Below the pieces are notes generated by a model, which searched no databases, had not been told where the DNA came from, and saw nothing but the letters and a program-made list of their open reading frames with translations. Positions 6,500-12,751 of a stretch of DNA of 26,784 nt are shown piece after piece; position 1 is the first letter of the stretch; each line of letters opens with the position of its first letter. Origin of the DNA: Ruminococcaceae bacterium UBA2656 (GTDB taxonomy: Bacteria; Bacillota; Clostridia; Oscillospirales; Acutalibacteraceae); contig DENA01000003.1 in assembly GCA_002359465.1 (NCBI GenBank), positions 1-26,784 of the forward strand. Reading direction: 5' to 3'. Position numbers and translations under genes: made by a program.

Positions 6500-7243
6500 A
6501 TGGGAATGCCTATCATTGTACCCGGCAACGCAACGCGCTGCCAGGCCGTTTCCGATATCATCGCGTCTGTAGCACTGGAACAGACCGCCCTATCCCACAT
6601 TCTTAATGCGGAAGGGGAAAAGCTGCAAACGGCCGTATCGGGAACAGATATTGCTTCGGCACAGCTTTTGGAAACGGAAAAAAGCGTAGGGAATATGGTC
6701 GACGCCATATCCCGCCTGGAAATTATTCTGCAGTCCAAGCTTGCATTGTTCGGCGGGTGTATCTGTATCCCGGGTATAACGAACGGCAGCTTTGAAAATG
6801 ATTTTGAAGGATGGACACTACAGACTCCTTCTGGAGCAACATCAGAAACAGTAACCAATTTTGACACGTATAATCCCATCAGCGGCAGCTATTTCGCGCT
6901 GTTAAAAACGGATGGGGCGGGGAACTACAATATATTGGGACAAGAATTTAGCGCAAACATCGGCGATAAAATCAGCGGCTGGTCATTTTTCTATGATGCT
7001 GAGGGCGGATCGTCTGTTTTCAATGACAACTGCAGCGTAGTAATTAAATCAAATAACTCTGTAATTGCCACCCCGTTCAGTGCAAGCTCGGCTACTACCA
7101 GCACAACACCATGGACACAATGGGAGTACACGTTTAATACCGCCGGTAAATTCACCGTTGAAGCATCTATTGCCAACGGTGGAGATCCTACGGTTGACAG
7201 TTATATGGGAATGGATGCGGTTCAACTGATTCCAATTTGCTGA
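6500..7243 (+). CDS. HILNAEGEKLQ-module protein with C-terminal jelly-roll-like domain
   Basis: 247 residues. Start ATG 6500 with the leader ATTGAAAGGTTG, shared with the gene at 2256. Residues 1-13 (MGMPIIVPGNATR) and the module at 14-89 (ALEQTALSHILNAEGEKLQ, ending GGCIC) correspond position by position to the Thr-tailed protein, but here the C-terminal part is about 155 residues long. It opens ITNGSFENDFEGWTLQT, the usual start of carbohydrate-binding-like jelly-roll domains (NGSFE..GW), continues with beta-strand sequence (GDKISGWSFFYDAEGG, WTQWEYTFNTAGKFTVEA) and ends DSYMGMDAVQLIPIC. Thus the module can sit at either end of a protein. Likely role: a surface protein binding carbohydrate or another ligand; the ligand is unknown. 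It is the last gene of the cluster, followed by a strong terminator. Confidence 0.8.
   Translation: MGMPIIVPGNATRCQAVSDIIASVALEQTALSHILNAEGEKLQTAVSGTDIASAQLLETEKSVGNMVDAISRLEIILQSKLALFGGCICIPGITNGSFENDFEGWTLQTPSGATSETVTNFDTYNPISGSYFALLKTDGAGNYNILGQEFSANIGDKISGWSFFYDAEGGSSVFNDNCSVVIKSNNSVIATPFSASSATTSTTPWTQWEYTFNTAGKFTVEASIANGGDPTVDSYMGMDAVQLIPIC
6539..6766 (+). repeat. HILNAEGEKLQ module, copy 4
   Basis: Codes for residues 14-89 of the jelly-roll protein. It begins CQAVSDIIAS and ends FGGCIC. Confidence 0.85.
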
Positions 7244-7330
7244 CGTAAAATGCTGCTAAAATCAGCCTGTTGGTAGTGCAAAGCTTCAGACAGTTCCTGT
7301 ATACGAAAAAAATTAAATAACGCCTTATCA

Positions 7331-7365
7331 GTAAAGAAGGACGGCTTCATGCCGTCCTTCTTTAC
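7331..7365. terminator. Bidirectional terminator between convergent genes
   Basis: GTAAAGAAGGACGGC (7331-7345) pairs perfectly over 15 bp with GCCGTCCTTCTTTAC (7351-7365) around a five-base loop. It lies between the rightward surface cluster and the leftward acetyltransferase and can serve both. Confidence 0.85.
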
Positions 7366-7438
7366 AATTATATACATTGCGCTCAGACCCGCGCCGACAA
7401 ATATTGGGGGTATTAAAAGGGAAATGTCCATAAAAGCC

Positions 7439-8005
7439 TCACTTGAAAAATTCATTTCTGACGGCGGAGAAGGGGAGAACCTTTTCGGGATGCAGGCCGT
7501 GTTCGCCAATGATTTTTTCCATCCAGATCATATCATACCATGTGTCAAGCTTATAGCCGCACTGATGGAAGTGCCCGATTGTCTTGTAGCCCAAATGCTC
7601 ATGAAATCCAATGCTGCCGGGGTTGGGGTAGGCTATGCAGGCGTTCATGTTCAGGACATGCTGCCTTTTCATGATTTCTTCTAACAGAAAATAGAGTTTT
7701 TTGCCGACGCCATGCCCCCTGTAATTCATTTTTATGTAAATGGTTGTTTCCACCGCCCAGTCATAAGCGGCTCTCTCATGAAAGGCCGACACGTATGCGT
7801 ATCCAATGATTCTGCCGTTTTCAACCGCGACCAGATAAGGGTATCTTGTCAGAATATGCCGGATTCTTTCGGCAAATTCCTCCAGCGGCGGAACGGCATA
7901 TTCAAATGTGATGGCCGTATCTGTAATGTAGGGCGCGTAGATCTCCAGAATTTCGCGGGCGTCGTCCACAGTGGCTGTGCGAATAGAGATTTTTTCCGTG
8001 TTCAT
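7439..8005 (-). CDS. GNAT N-acetyltransferase, phosphinothricin acetyltransferase-like
   Basis: 188 residues with AAAGGAG just before the ATG. The N-terminus IRTATVDDAREILEIYAPYI, the central VAVENGRIIGYAYVSAF and the acetyl-CoA loop NYRGHGVGKKLYFLL, followed by IAYPNPGSIGFHEHLGYKTIGHF, are the hallmarks of the PAT/Bar/YwnH branch of GNAT enzymes. These acetylate the amino group of small molecules such as phosphinothricin, methionine sulfone or sulfoximine. In gut and soil bacteria the natural substrate is usually unknown, so drug resistance should not be assumed. It is a single-gene unit, convergent with the surface cluster. Confidence 0.88.
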   Translation of the reverse strand: MNTEKISIRTATVDDAREILEIYAPYITDTAITFEYAVPPLEEFAERIRHILTRYPYLVAVENGRIIGYAYVSAFHERAAYDWAVETTIYIKMNYRGHGVGKKLYFLLEEIMKRQHVLNMNACIAYPNPGSIGFHEHLGYKTIGHFHQCGYKLDTWYDMIWMEKIIGEHGLHPEKVLPFSAVRNEFFK

Positions 8006-8324
8006 GCCGGTTTGTCTCCTTTGATGTAACGAATGAATGCTGCTTCCGCTTCATTCATCGTATTTTTATAGCAATTACAGATTCTTGTCCTGTTCTCAAT
8101 TGATCTCACTATAGTTTAGCATATGCGATAATACATGTAAAATGATTGTATGGAATCTTGACACCACCGTTTTCCATGGCGGCGAGCCGGGATATGCCAG
8201 TCTGGCTGAAACAGCAAATTTTAATTGGTTATCAGCACGGAGGATGTTCTGTACGGAAAAAATAGATTGACATTCCTGAATTGAGATATTATAGTTGTAT
8301 GTACAAACAAAGGAAGTGATCGAA
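8006..8324. other. Divergent intergenic region, acetyltransferase / marR
   Basis: 319 bases. It holds a plausible leftward promoter (TTTACA, 17 bases, TAAACT; 8141 down to 8113) for the acetyltransferase and the clear rightward promoter of marR at 8267-8295. On the minus strand at about 8158-8215 a short frame reads QTGISRLAAMENGGVK, which resembles the recognition helix of an HTH protein, but it is too short to call a gene. Confidence 0.5.
8267..8306 (+). promoter_or_regulatory. marR promoter with overlapping palindrome
   Basis: TTGACA (8267-8272), 17 bases, TATAGT (8290-8295): a near-consensus sigma-A promoter. TTGTA-TG-TACAA (8295-8306) sits across the expected transcription start, the position from which a bound MarR dimer would block transcription. 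Since transcription would begin near 8302, the ATG at 8295 cannot be the start codon. Confidence 0.7.
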
Positions 8325-8774
8325 TTGGAGAAAAGGGAAGAAGACCAGGACTGTATGATGAATAGCTGCCTGTTCTTTTCCTCTGCAAAGTTGGCGCGCC
8401 TGCTTGGTAAAATCGCGGATGACGCTTTTCAGGTGCTTGGTTTTTCGCCCAGTCATGCGCTGCTGCTGTACGTTGTCAATCAGCGGAACGGCATCTGTCA
8501 GAAAGAAATTGGCGAGTTGCTCCATTTAATGCCGTCGACCATAACACGGTTCATTGAAAAACTGGAAGCGAAAGAACTGGTTTGCCGAAAAAATGATGGG
8601 AAGAATGTTTTTATATATCCGACGGAGAAAGGGCTGCTGATGCAGCCTGAAATCGTGAAGGCATGGGGCAGTTTACACGACAGCTATGCAGATGTTTTAA
8701 CACCCGAAGAATGTAATCAGTTTATCGCAATCTGCAACAAGCTGATGGAGCAGCTTGAGAGACATAACAAATAA
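8325..8774 (+). CDS. MarR-family transcriptional regulator
   Basis: 149 residues from TTG 8325, eight bases after AAGGAAG. The winged helix-turn-helix is clear: ICQKEIGELLHLMPSTITRFIEKLEAKELVCRKN followed by the wing GKNVFIYPTEKG, then the C-terminal dimerisation helix. An N-terminal CMMNSCLFFSSAKLARLL segment brings two Cys, which could make it redox-responsive, though that is speculation. It heads an operon with two nitroreductases and a quinol-monooxygenase-like protein, so it probably represses the operon until a quinone, nitroaromatic or other electrophile appears. A palindrome in its promoter supports autorepression. Confidence 0.88.
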   Translation: MEKREEDQDCMMNSCLFFSSAKLARLLGKIADDAFQVLGFSPSHALLLYVVNQRNGICQKEIGELLHLMPSTITRFIEKLEAKELVCRKNDGKNVFIYPTEKGLLMQPEIVKAWGSLHDSYADVLTPEECNQFIAICNKLMEQLERHNK

Positions 8775-8826
8775 ATTTTATCCTATACTAAATATTATCA
8801 TCAGAAAATCATTGGAGGGAATCATA

Positions 8827-9333
8827 ATGGAAGAAATTTTTAACCGCAGAAGTATCCGTAAGTTCAAGGACCAGGACGTGGAGCCGGAAAAAATCGACCG
8901 GCTGCTCCGCGCGGCCATGCAGGCACCGTCCGCTGGCAACCAGCAGCCATGGGAGTTTATTGTGGTAAAGGACAAAGAGGGCCTGAGAAGGCTGTCTCAG
9001 GTTTCGCCGTTTTCAAAACCGGTTGCGGACTCCGGTGTAACCTTTGTGCTTCTTGCAAATGGAAACGAGCTGAAAATTTCCACCGCATGGGAGCAGGACA
9101 TGGGCGCGGCGGCGGAAAACATGCTGTTGGAAGCGGTACATCTGGGTCTTGGCGGCGTGTGGTTCGGTGTTGCAACTTCAAACGAGGTTATGGAAAATGT
9201 AAGCAGCTTATTCCGTCTTCCGGACCATATCAAGCCTTTTGCTCTGATTTCCGTAGGCTATCCGGACGGGCAGAAAAATGAGTTTGTCGACCGCTACAAG
9301 GCCGAAAAGGTTCATGAGGAAAAATGGCAGTAA
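8827..9333 (+). CDS. Nitroreductase family FMN-dependent oxidoreductase
   Basis: 168 residues with GGAGGG before ATG 8827. The FMN-phosphate-binding start NRRSIRKFKDQDVEPEKI, the APSAGNQQPWEF motif and the late GLGGVWFGVA plus LISVGYPDGQ segments are standard for the NfsA/FRP-type nitroreductase fold. The length is that of the short, clostridial-type enzymes. It is expected to reduce quinones, nitro groups or flavins with NAD(P)H as a homodimer in the cytoplasm. The exact substrate is unknown. It is the second gene of the marR operon. Confidence 0.88.
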   Translation: MEEIFNRRSIRKFKDQDVEPEKIDRLLRAAMQAPSAGNQQPWEFIVVKDKEGLRRLSQVSPFSKPVADSGVTFVLLANGNELKISTAWEQDMGAAAENMLLEAVHLGLGGVWFGVATSNEVMENVSSLFRLPDHIKPFALISVGYPDGQKNEFVDRYKAEKVHEEKWQ

Positions 9334-9352
9334 ATGAGAGGAGGAGATTATA

Positions 9353-9643
9353 TTGGTCAAAGTGGTTGCTAAAAATTTTATAAAAGAGGATAAAGTGGAC
9401 GAATTTATAGCGTTGGCCGCCAAGCTTGTGCAGGAAACCGTCCAAAACGATGCGGGCTGTATTCATTATGGGTTGTATCAGGATCTGTCAAACCCACAGG
9501 TACTGACGATTATTGAGGAATGGGAGAACAGGGAAGCGCTGAATCAGCATATGGCCGCAAAGCATTTTCAAGAGGCGTCTGCTCGCTTCAAGGACTTTGT
9601 GGAAAACCCCGGTGAAATAAATCTTTATCAGAAGCTTGCGTAA
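9353..9643 (+). CDS. ABM-domain (antibiotic biosynthesis monooxygenase-like) protein, putative quinol monooxygenase
   Basis: 96 residues from TTG 9353 after a very strong GGAGGAG. The whole protein is one dimeric ferredoxin-like ABM domain: VVAKNFIKEDKVDEFIALA, QNDAGCIHYGLYQD, TIIEEWENREALNQHMAAKHF and ENPGEINLY are its typical segments. Relatives such as YgiN oxidise menadiol or related quinols. Next to nitroreductases it probably belongs to a quinone-handling or electrophile defence set. In a strict anaerobe an oxygenase role is doubtful and the protein may have another use. Confidence 0.85.
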   Translation: MVKVVAKNFIKEDKVDEFIALAAKLVQETVQNDAGCIHYGLYQDLSNPQVLTIIEEWENREALNQHMAAKHFQEASARFKDFVENPGEINLYQKLA

Positions 9644-9654
9644 GGAGAGACGGT

Positions 9655-10497
9655 ATGAAATTTGACTTTCCCGTTGAGCACACTGTTCAGGCGCGTTACA
9701 GCGTAAGAACCTACAAGGAAACGCCGCTTTCCGCGGAGGCAAAAGAACAGATCAATGCCTGTATTGCTTCTTTATCAAATCCTTTTTCTGTTGGAGTGCG
9801 CTTCCGCCTGCTGGAAACGGAAACAGCGGTCAGCTCGGAGAAACTCGGCACATACGGCATGATTAAAGGCGCAAAGAATTTTATTGGCGCCGCAGTGCCC
9901 GGGGGCGCGTTCGCGCTGGAAGCGCTCGGCTATGACTTTGAAAAGCTGATTCTGTATTCAACTCATCTGGGCCTAGGCACCTGTTGGCTTGGCGGAACTT
10001 TCAACCGCAGCAAATTTGCGGCGGCCATGCAAGTCAAAGAAAATGAACTGTTCCCGGCTGTTTCTCCCGTGGGCTATCCGGCTCCGAAAAAGCGGCTCGC
10101 GGAATCCCTTGCCCGCAGGATGGTGAAAGCCGATCAGCGAAAGGACTGGGGCACGCTTTTCTTTAAAAACAGTTTTACCGTGCCGCTTGAGAAAAGCGAT
10201 ACCGGCGCATATCTTTTCCCGCTGGAGATGCTGCGGCTGGCCCCTTCCGCGTCCAACAAACAGCCGTGGAGAATCCTTCAGTCGGAGAACGTCTTTCATT
10301 TTTATGAAGCAAAGCCCCCGGGTTACAGCGACAGGGCAGCCTTTGATATTCAGCGGGTAGACATGGGCATCGCGGCCTGCCATTTCCATCTGGCAGCTTT
10401 AGAAAAGGGGATGCCGGGAACGTTCGCAAAACTGCCGGAACCGAAAACAGAGCTACCGGAGCATCTGCATTATCTGTTTTCGTGGGTACCCGCTTAA
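9655..10497 (+). CDS. Nitroreductase-fold protein, TM1586-like (duplicated halves)
   Basis: 280 residues with AAGGAGAG before the ATG. The first half begins ARYSVRTYKETPLS and contains LGLGTCWLGGTFNRSKF and VGYPAPKKR; the second half has MLRLAPSASNKQPWRIL and IQRVDMGIAACHFHLAALEKG. This is the arrangement of the longer 'putative TM nitroreductase' family, in which two half-domains build one FMN site. It starts 11 bases after the ABM gene and closes the operon. No hairpin terminator was found after it, only T-rich runs. Substrate unknown. Confidence 0.82.
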   Translation: MKFDFPVEHTVQARYSVRTYKETPLSAEAKEQINACIASLSNPFSVGVRFRLLETETAVSSEKLGTYGMIKGAKNFIGAAVPGGAFALEALGYDFEKLILYSTHLGLGTCWLGGTFNRSKFAAAMQVKENELFPAVSPVGYPAPKKRLAESLARRMVKADQRKDWGTLFFKNSFTVPLEKSDTGAYLFPLEMLRLAPSASNKQPWRILQSENVFHFYEAKPPGYSDRAAFDIQRVDMGIAACHFHLAALEKGMPGTFAKLPEPKTELPEHLHYLFSWVPA

Positions 10498-10510
10498 TTT
10501 GCGTATTTTT

Positions 10511-10576
10511 TCAGTGCTTTTTTTCGAGTATTTTTTTAAGCAATTCCGCGAAGGCTTCTTTTGCATGCTTATACAT
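10511..10576 (-). CDS. Possible 21-residue basic amphipathic peptide
   Basis: A minus-strand frame MYKHAKEAFAELLKKILEKKH, with AAAGGGG eight bases before its ATG. It could form one amphipathic, Lys-rich helix. It faces the end of the nitroreductase operon. It is short enough to occur by chance; the ribosome site and clean helix pattern are the only support. Confidence 0.3.
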   Translation of the reverse strand: MYKHAKEAFAELLKKILEKKH

Positions 10577-10802
10577 ATGTCTTTCCCCTTTATTGCTTAA
10601 ATCGCTTTATGAATCCGGTAAACTTGGGAGTATTGTATCACTTTTCCGTATTTCTGACAATGCACCGTTTCCATGCATCACTGCTATGCAATGGAATTGA
10701 GACGCTGTAAAACAGTTTTTGACGGTTAAGGGTGCGTGTCAAAATTTTTTACACCGCACTTTGCGTGTCAATTTTCATACGCGGGTTGAGTCGTTATACT
10801 AG
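10577..10802. other. Intergenic stretch with TGCGTGTCAA direct repeats
   Basis: No gene seen. TGCGTGTCAA occurs at 10733-10742 and 10762-10771, with an imperfect inverted copy (TTTTTTACACCGCAC) between. Such subterminal repeats remind me of insertion-sequence ends. They lie just before the point where oleate hydratase homology begins, so they may mark the event that removed the gene's 5' part. Confidence 0.4.
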
Positions 10803-11498
10803 GGTGAAATATACAGCAGGATTCACGACTATAAATTTTCTCCCAACCCGTTCTTTATCAACCAGGCGCCGGACGAACAGGTGATGTTCGGATACGGCCT
10901 GTACGGCGAGAATGTGGGAAATTATATCAGGAAGCCGATGTGCGAGTGCACCGGCGAAGAAATCATGACCGAGCTGCTGTACCATTTGAATATGCTGGAC
11001 ATCAGGGATGAACTGCTGGCCCATACCTATGTTTCCACCTGTATGATGCCCTATATTACTAGCCAGTTTATGCCCCGCAAAGTAACCGACCGCCCGAAAA
11101 ATGTGCCGGACGGCTGCACAAATATCGCTTTTCTCAGCCAGTATGTCGAAGTTCCGGACGATGTGGTGTTTACGGTGGAAATGTCCGTCCGCACCGGTAT
11201 GGAAGGCGTTTACAAGCTTACCGGACTGGAAAAGGATGTGCCAGAGGTCTATCCTTCCCGCTACGATATCCGTTACACCATTGAGCGGATGAAGAAATTT
11301 GCCGGGCTTCCCATCTATGACAAGATCTCCCTTGATGATCTGCCGAATATCGATCCCAAAGAAATCGGAAACCTGAAGCAGACAATTGTCAATCTTGTCA
11401 ACGCTATCCCGCCGTATTATCATATGTATCTGGGCCGCGACCAGACGGTTCCTTTGAAGACGTCTGCGCTTCATCCCCAAGCCCCGCAGAGTAAATAG
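10803..11498 (+). pseudogene. Oleate hydratase, 5'-truncated remnant (C-terminal third)
   Basis: In frame from the codon after a TAG at 10800-10802, homology is clear from about 10824 (HDYKFSPNPFFINQ) to the stop at 11498. CTGEEIMTELLYHL, CMMPYITSQFMPR, VEVPDDVVFTVEMSVR and VPEVYPSRYDIR are typical of the C-terminal part of oleate hydratase (myosin-cross-reactive antigen family), which adds water to cis-9 double bonds of unsaturated fatty acids using FAD. Full-length enzymes have close to 600 residues; only about 230 remain, without the N-terminal FAD-binding GxGxxG domain. A protein could start at GTG 10881 or ATG 10884, but no ribosome site is evident. It should be inactive. The remaining reading frame is undamaged, which suggests a recent loss or an assembly/rearrangement junction. 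Confidence 0.85.
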
Positions 11499-11514
11499 GA
11501 CAATAGATATAACG

Positions 11515-11560
11515 ACGCCCGTATGCACAGCTATTGAATGCCGTGCGTACGGGCGTTTTT
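11515..11560. terminator. Terminator between oleate hydratase remnant and HPr gene
   Basis: ACGCCCGTA (11515-11523) pairs with TACGGGCGT (11548-11556); the stem extends through GCAC/GTGC and is followed by TTTTTCTGT. It can serve both convergent units. Confidence 0.75.
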
Positions 11561-11584
11561 CTGTCAGTTCGGATAAGACCGGCT

Positions 11585-11842
11585 TTAAAGATTCTTCTCA
11601 CAAAATGCTTTTAAACCCGCACAGTCAGCCGCTTCATCTGCTCCTTCAATTTGAAAGGCAACCGTGTCGTTTTGTTTCGCATTGAGGCTCATTACTGAAA
11701 ACAGACGTTTTGCGTCCGCTGTTTTCCCGTTCAGTGTTATATTGATTGCAGAGTGGAAGCCCTGCGCACACTTGACCAGCAGGCCTGCCGGTCTTGCGTG
11801 AATGCCCAGGGCATCTTTGACTGTAAAAGTAAACTGCTGCAA
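11585..11842 (-). CDS. HPr-like phosphocarrier with His15 but Arg46
   Basis: 85 residues from a TTG at 11842, behind AAAGGAG. This start puts the active His at exactly position 15 (GIHARPAG), as in other HPr proteins. A longer frame from an upstream ATG exists but would add a non-homologous extension. The family's regulatory Ser46, normally in KSIMGVMSL, is replaced here: the segment reads K45-R46-L-F-S-V-M-S-L. Phosphotransfer from Enzyme I to an EIIA should be intact, but phosphorylation at site 46 by HPr kinase, which drives catabolite repression in Firmicutes, should be impossible. It is the last gene of a mannose-family PTS operon, about 75 bases after nagB, so it is probably a dedicated carrier for that PTS rather than the general HPr. 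Confidence 0.88.
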   Translation of the reverse strand: MQQFTFTVKDALGIHARPAGLLVKCAQGFHSAINITLNGKTADAKRLFSVMSLNAKQNDTVAFQIEGADEAADCAGLKAFCEKNL

Positions 11843-11917
11843 AGCATATTCGCTCCTTTGTACCATATTTATTTCCAAATTTAAAATTTTTGTTTGCCGC
11901 TGCACCAACACTCAGTA

Positions 11918-12646
11918 TTATAAGAGAGATGCCGCTTCCTCATCCAGAATTACCGTTACATCGTTATGTAAATAGGTCAATGATGAGGTGTTGTGCGTAT
12001 CGACCATCCGGCCGGTCAAAAGATCTTTTATGATCGCCGCTTTGGCGGTTCCGTTTGCGATGATGATCATTTTTTTAAAGTGCATAATATCCGCGATCCC
12101 CATCGTTATGGCAACCTTCGGAACATCATCGGCATTTTCAAACAGACGCGCGTTTGCCGCACGGGTGTTTTCGGAAAGGAGAACCGTGTGGGTGCGCGCA
12201 AAAAGCCGGTCATCGGGCTCATTAAAGCCAATATGCCCGTTTTGCCCTATGCCTGTGAGCAGGAGGTCTTTTTCATTATATAAATCAAGTTTTACGTCGT
12301 AATTTTTACACGCTTCCTCCATGTTTTCGGACAGTCCGTCCGGGATATAGGCATTTCCCTGTTTAATATTGATATGGTCAAATAAATGATGATGCATAAA
12401 ATAGTGATAGCTGTTTTCGTCGTCCTGACGAAGCCCGATATATTCATCCAGATTGAAAGTCACAATTCCGGAAAAATCGACTTTCCCGGCCGCATACATT
12501 CCGCTAAGCTCCCTGTATGTCCCGATCGGCGTGCTGCCGGTCGGTAAACACAGAACCGAGTTTGGTTTTTTGCTGATTTCTCCGGCAATCATGTCTGCCG
12601 CTCTTTTGCTCAGCTGATCATAGTTTTTTTCAATAAATACCTTCAA
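11918..12646 (-). CDS. nagB: Glucosamine-6-phosphate deaminase-like (NagB family)
   Basis: 242 residues from TTG 12646 behind GGGAGA; this is the usual NagB length and starts KVFIEKNYDQLSKRAADMI as in other NagB proteins. The motifs LPTGSTPIGTYREL (phosphate/sugar loop), FNLDEYIGL (catalytic Asp) and LLTGIGQNGHIGFNEP (catalytic His and Glu) are intact. It should convert glucosamine 6-phosphate to fructose 6-phosphate and ammonia, or act on a related amino-sugar phosphate. No NagA deacetylase is in the operon, which suggests the imported sugar carries a free amino group. It follows the PTS membrane component by about 100 bases and precedes HPr. Confidence 0.86.
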   Translation of the reverse strand: MKVFIEKNYDQLSKRAADMIAGEISKKPNSVLCLPTGSTPIGTYRELSGMYAAGKVDFSGIVTFNLDEYIGLRQDDENSYHYFMHHHLFDHINIKQGNAYIPDGLSENMEEACKNYDVKLDLYNEKDLLLTGIGQNGHIGFNEPDDRLFARTHTVLLSENTRAANARLFENADDVPKVAITMGIADIMHFKKMIIIANGTAKAAIIKDLLTGRMVDTHNTSSLTYLHNDVTVILDEEAASLL

Positions 12647-12751
12647 ATAGCCACATCTCCCATGATATGAAATTACCGTTTCCGCGGATTGCAAAATCGA
12701 CAGATTTCGCAGTCCGCGGAACAACAATTCCTTGAATAAAAGCGTATGTAA

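Noticed and set aside
2295..6766. Four spaced repeats as a CRISPR-like or DNA repeat array
   Set aside because: The repeats are protein-coding modules about 230 bases long inside genes, at irregular distances of roughly 0.3 to 2.4 kb. They are domain duplications, not an array.
7439..8005. Calling the GNAT gene a phosphinothricin resistance gene
   Set aside because: The family is right, but most relatives in this branch act on other amines; no specificity residues could be judged by eye.
8158..8215. Short minus-strand peptide QTGISRLAAMENGGVK resembling an HTH helix
   Set aside because: Only about 20 codons are open, with no start or ribosome site. It could be a gene relic, but chance cannot be excluded.
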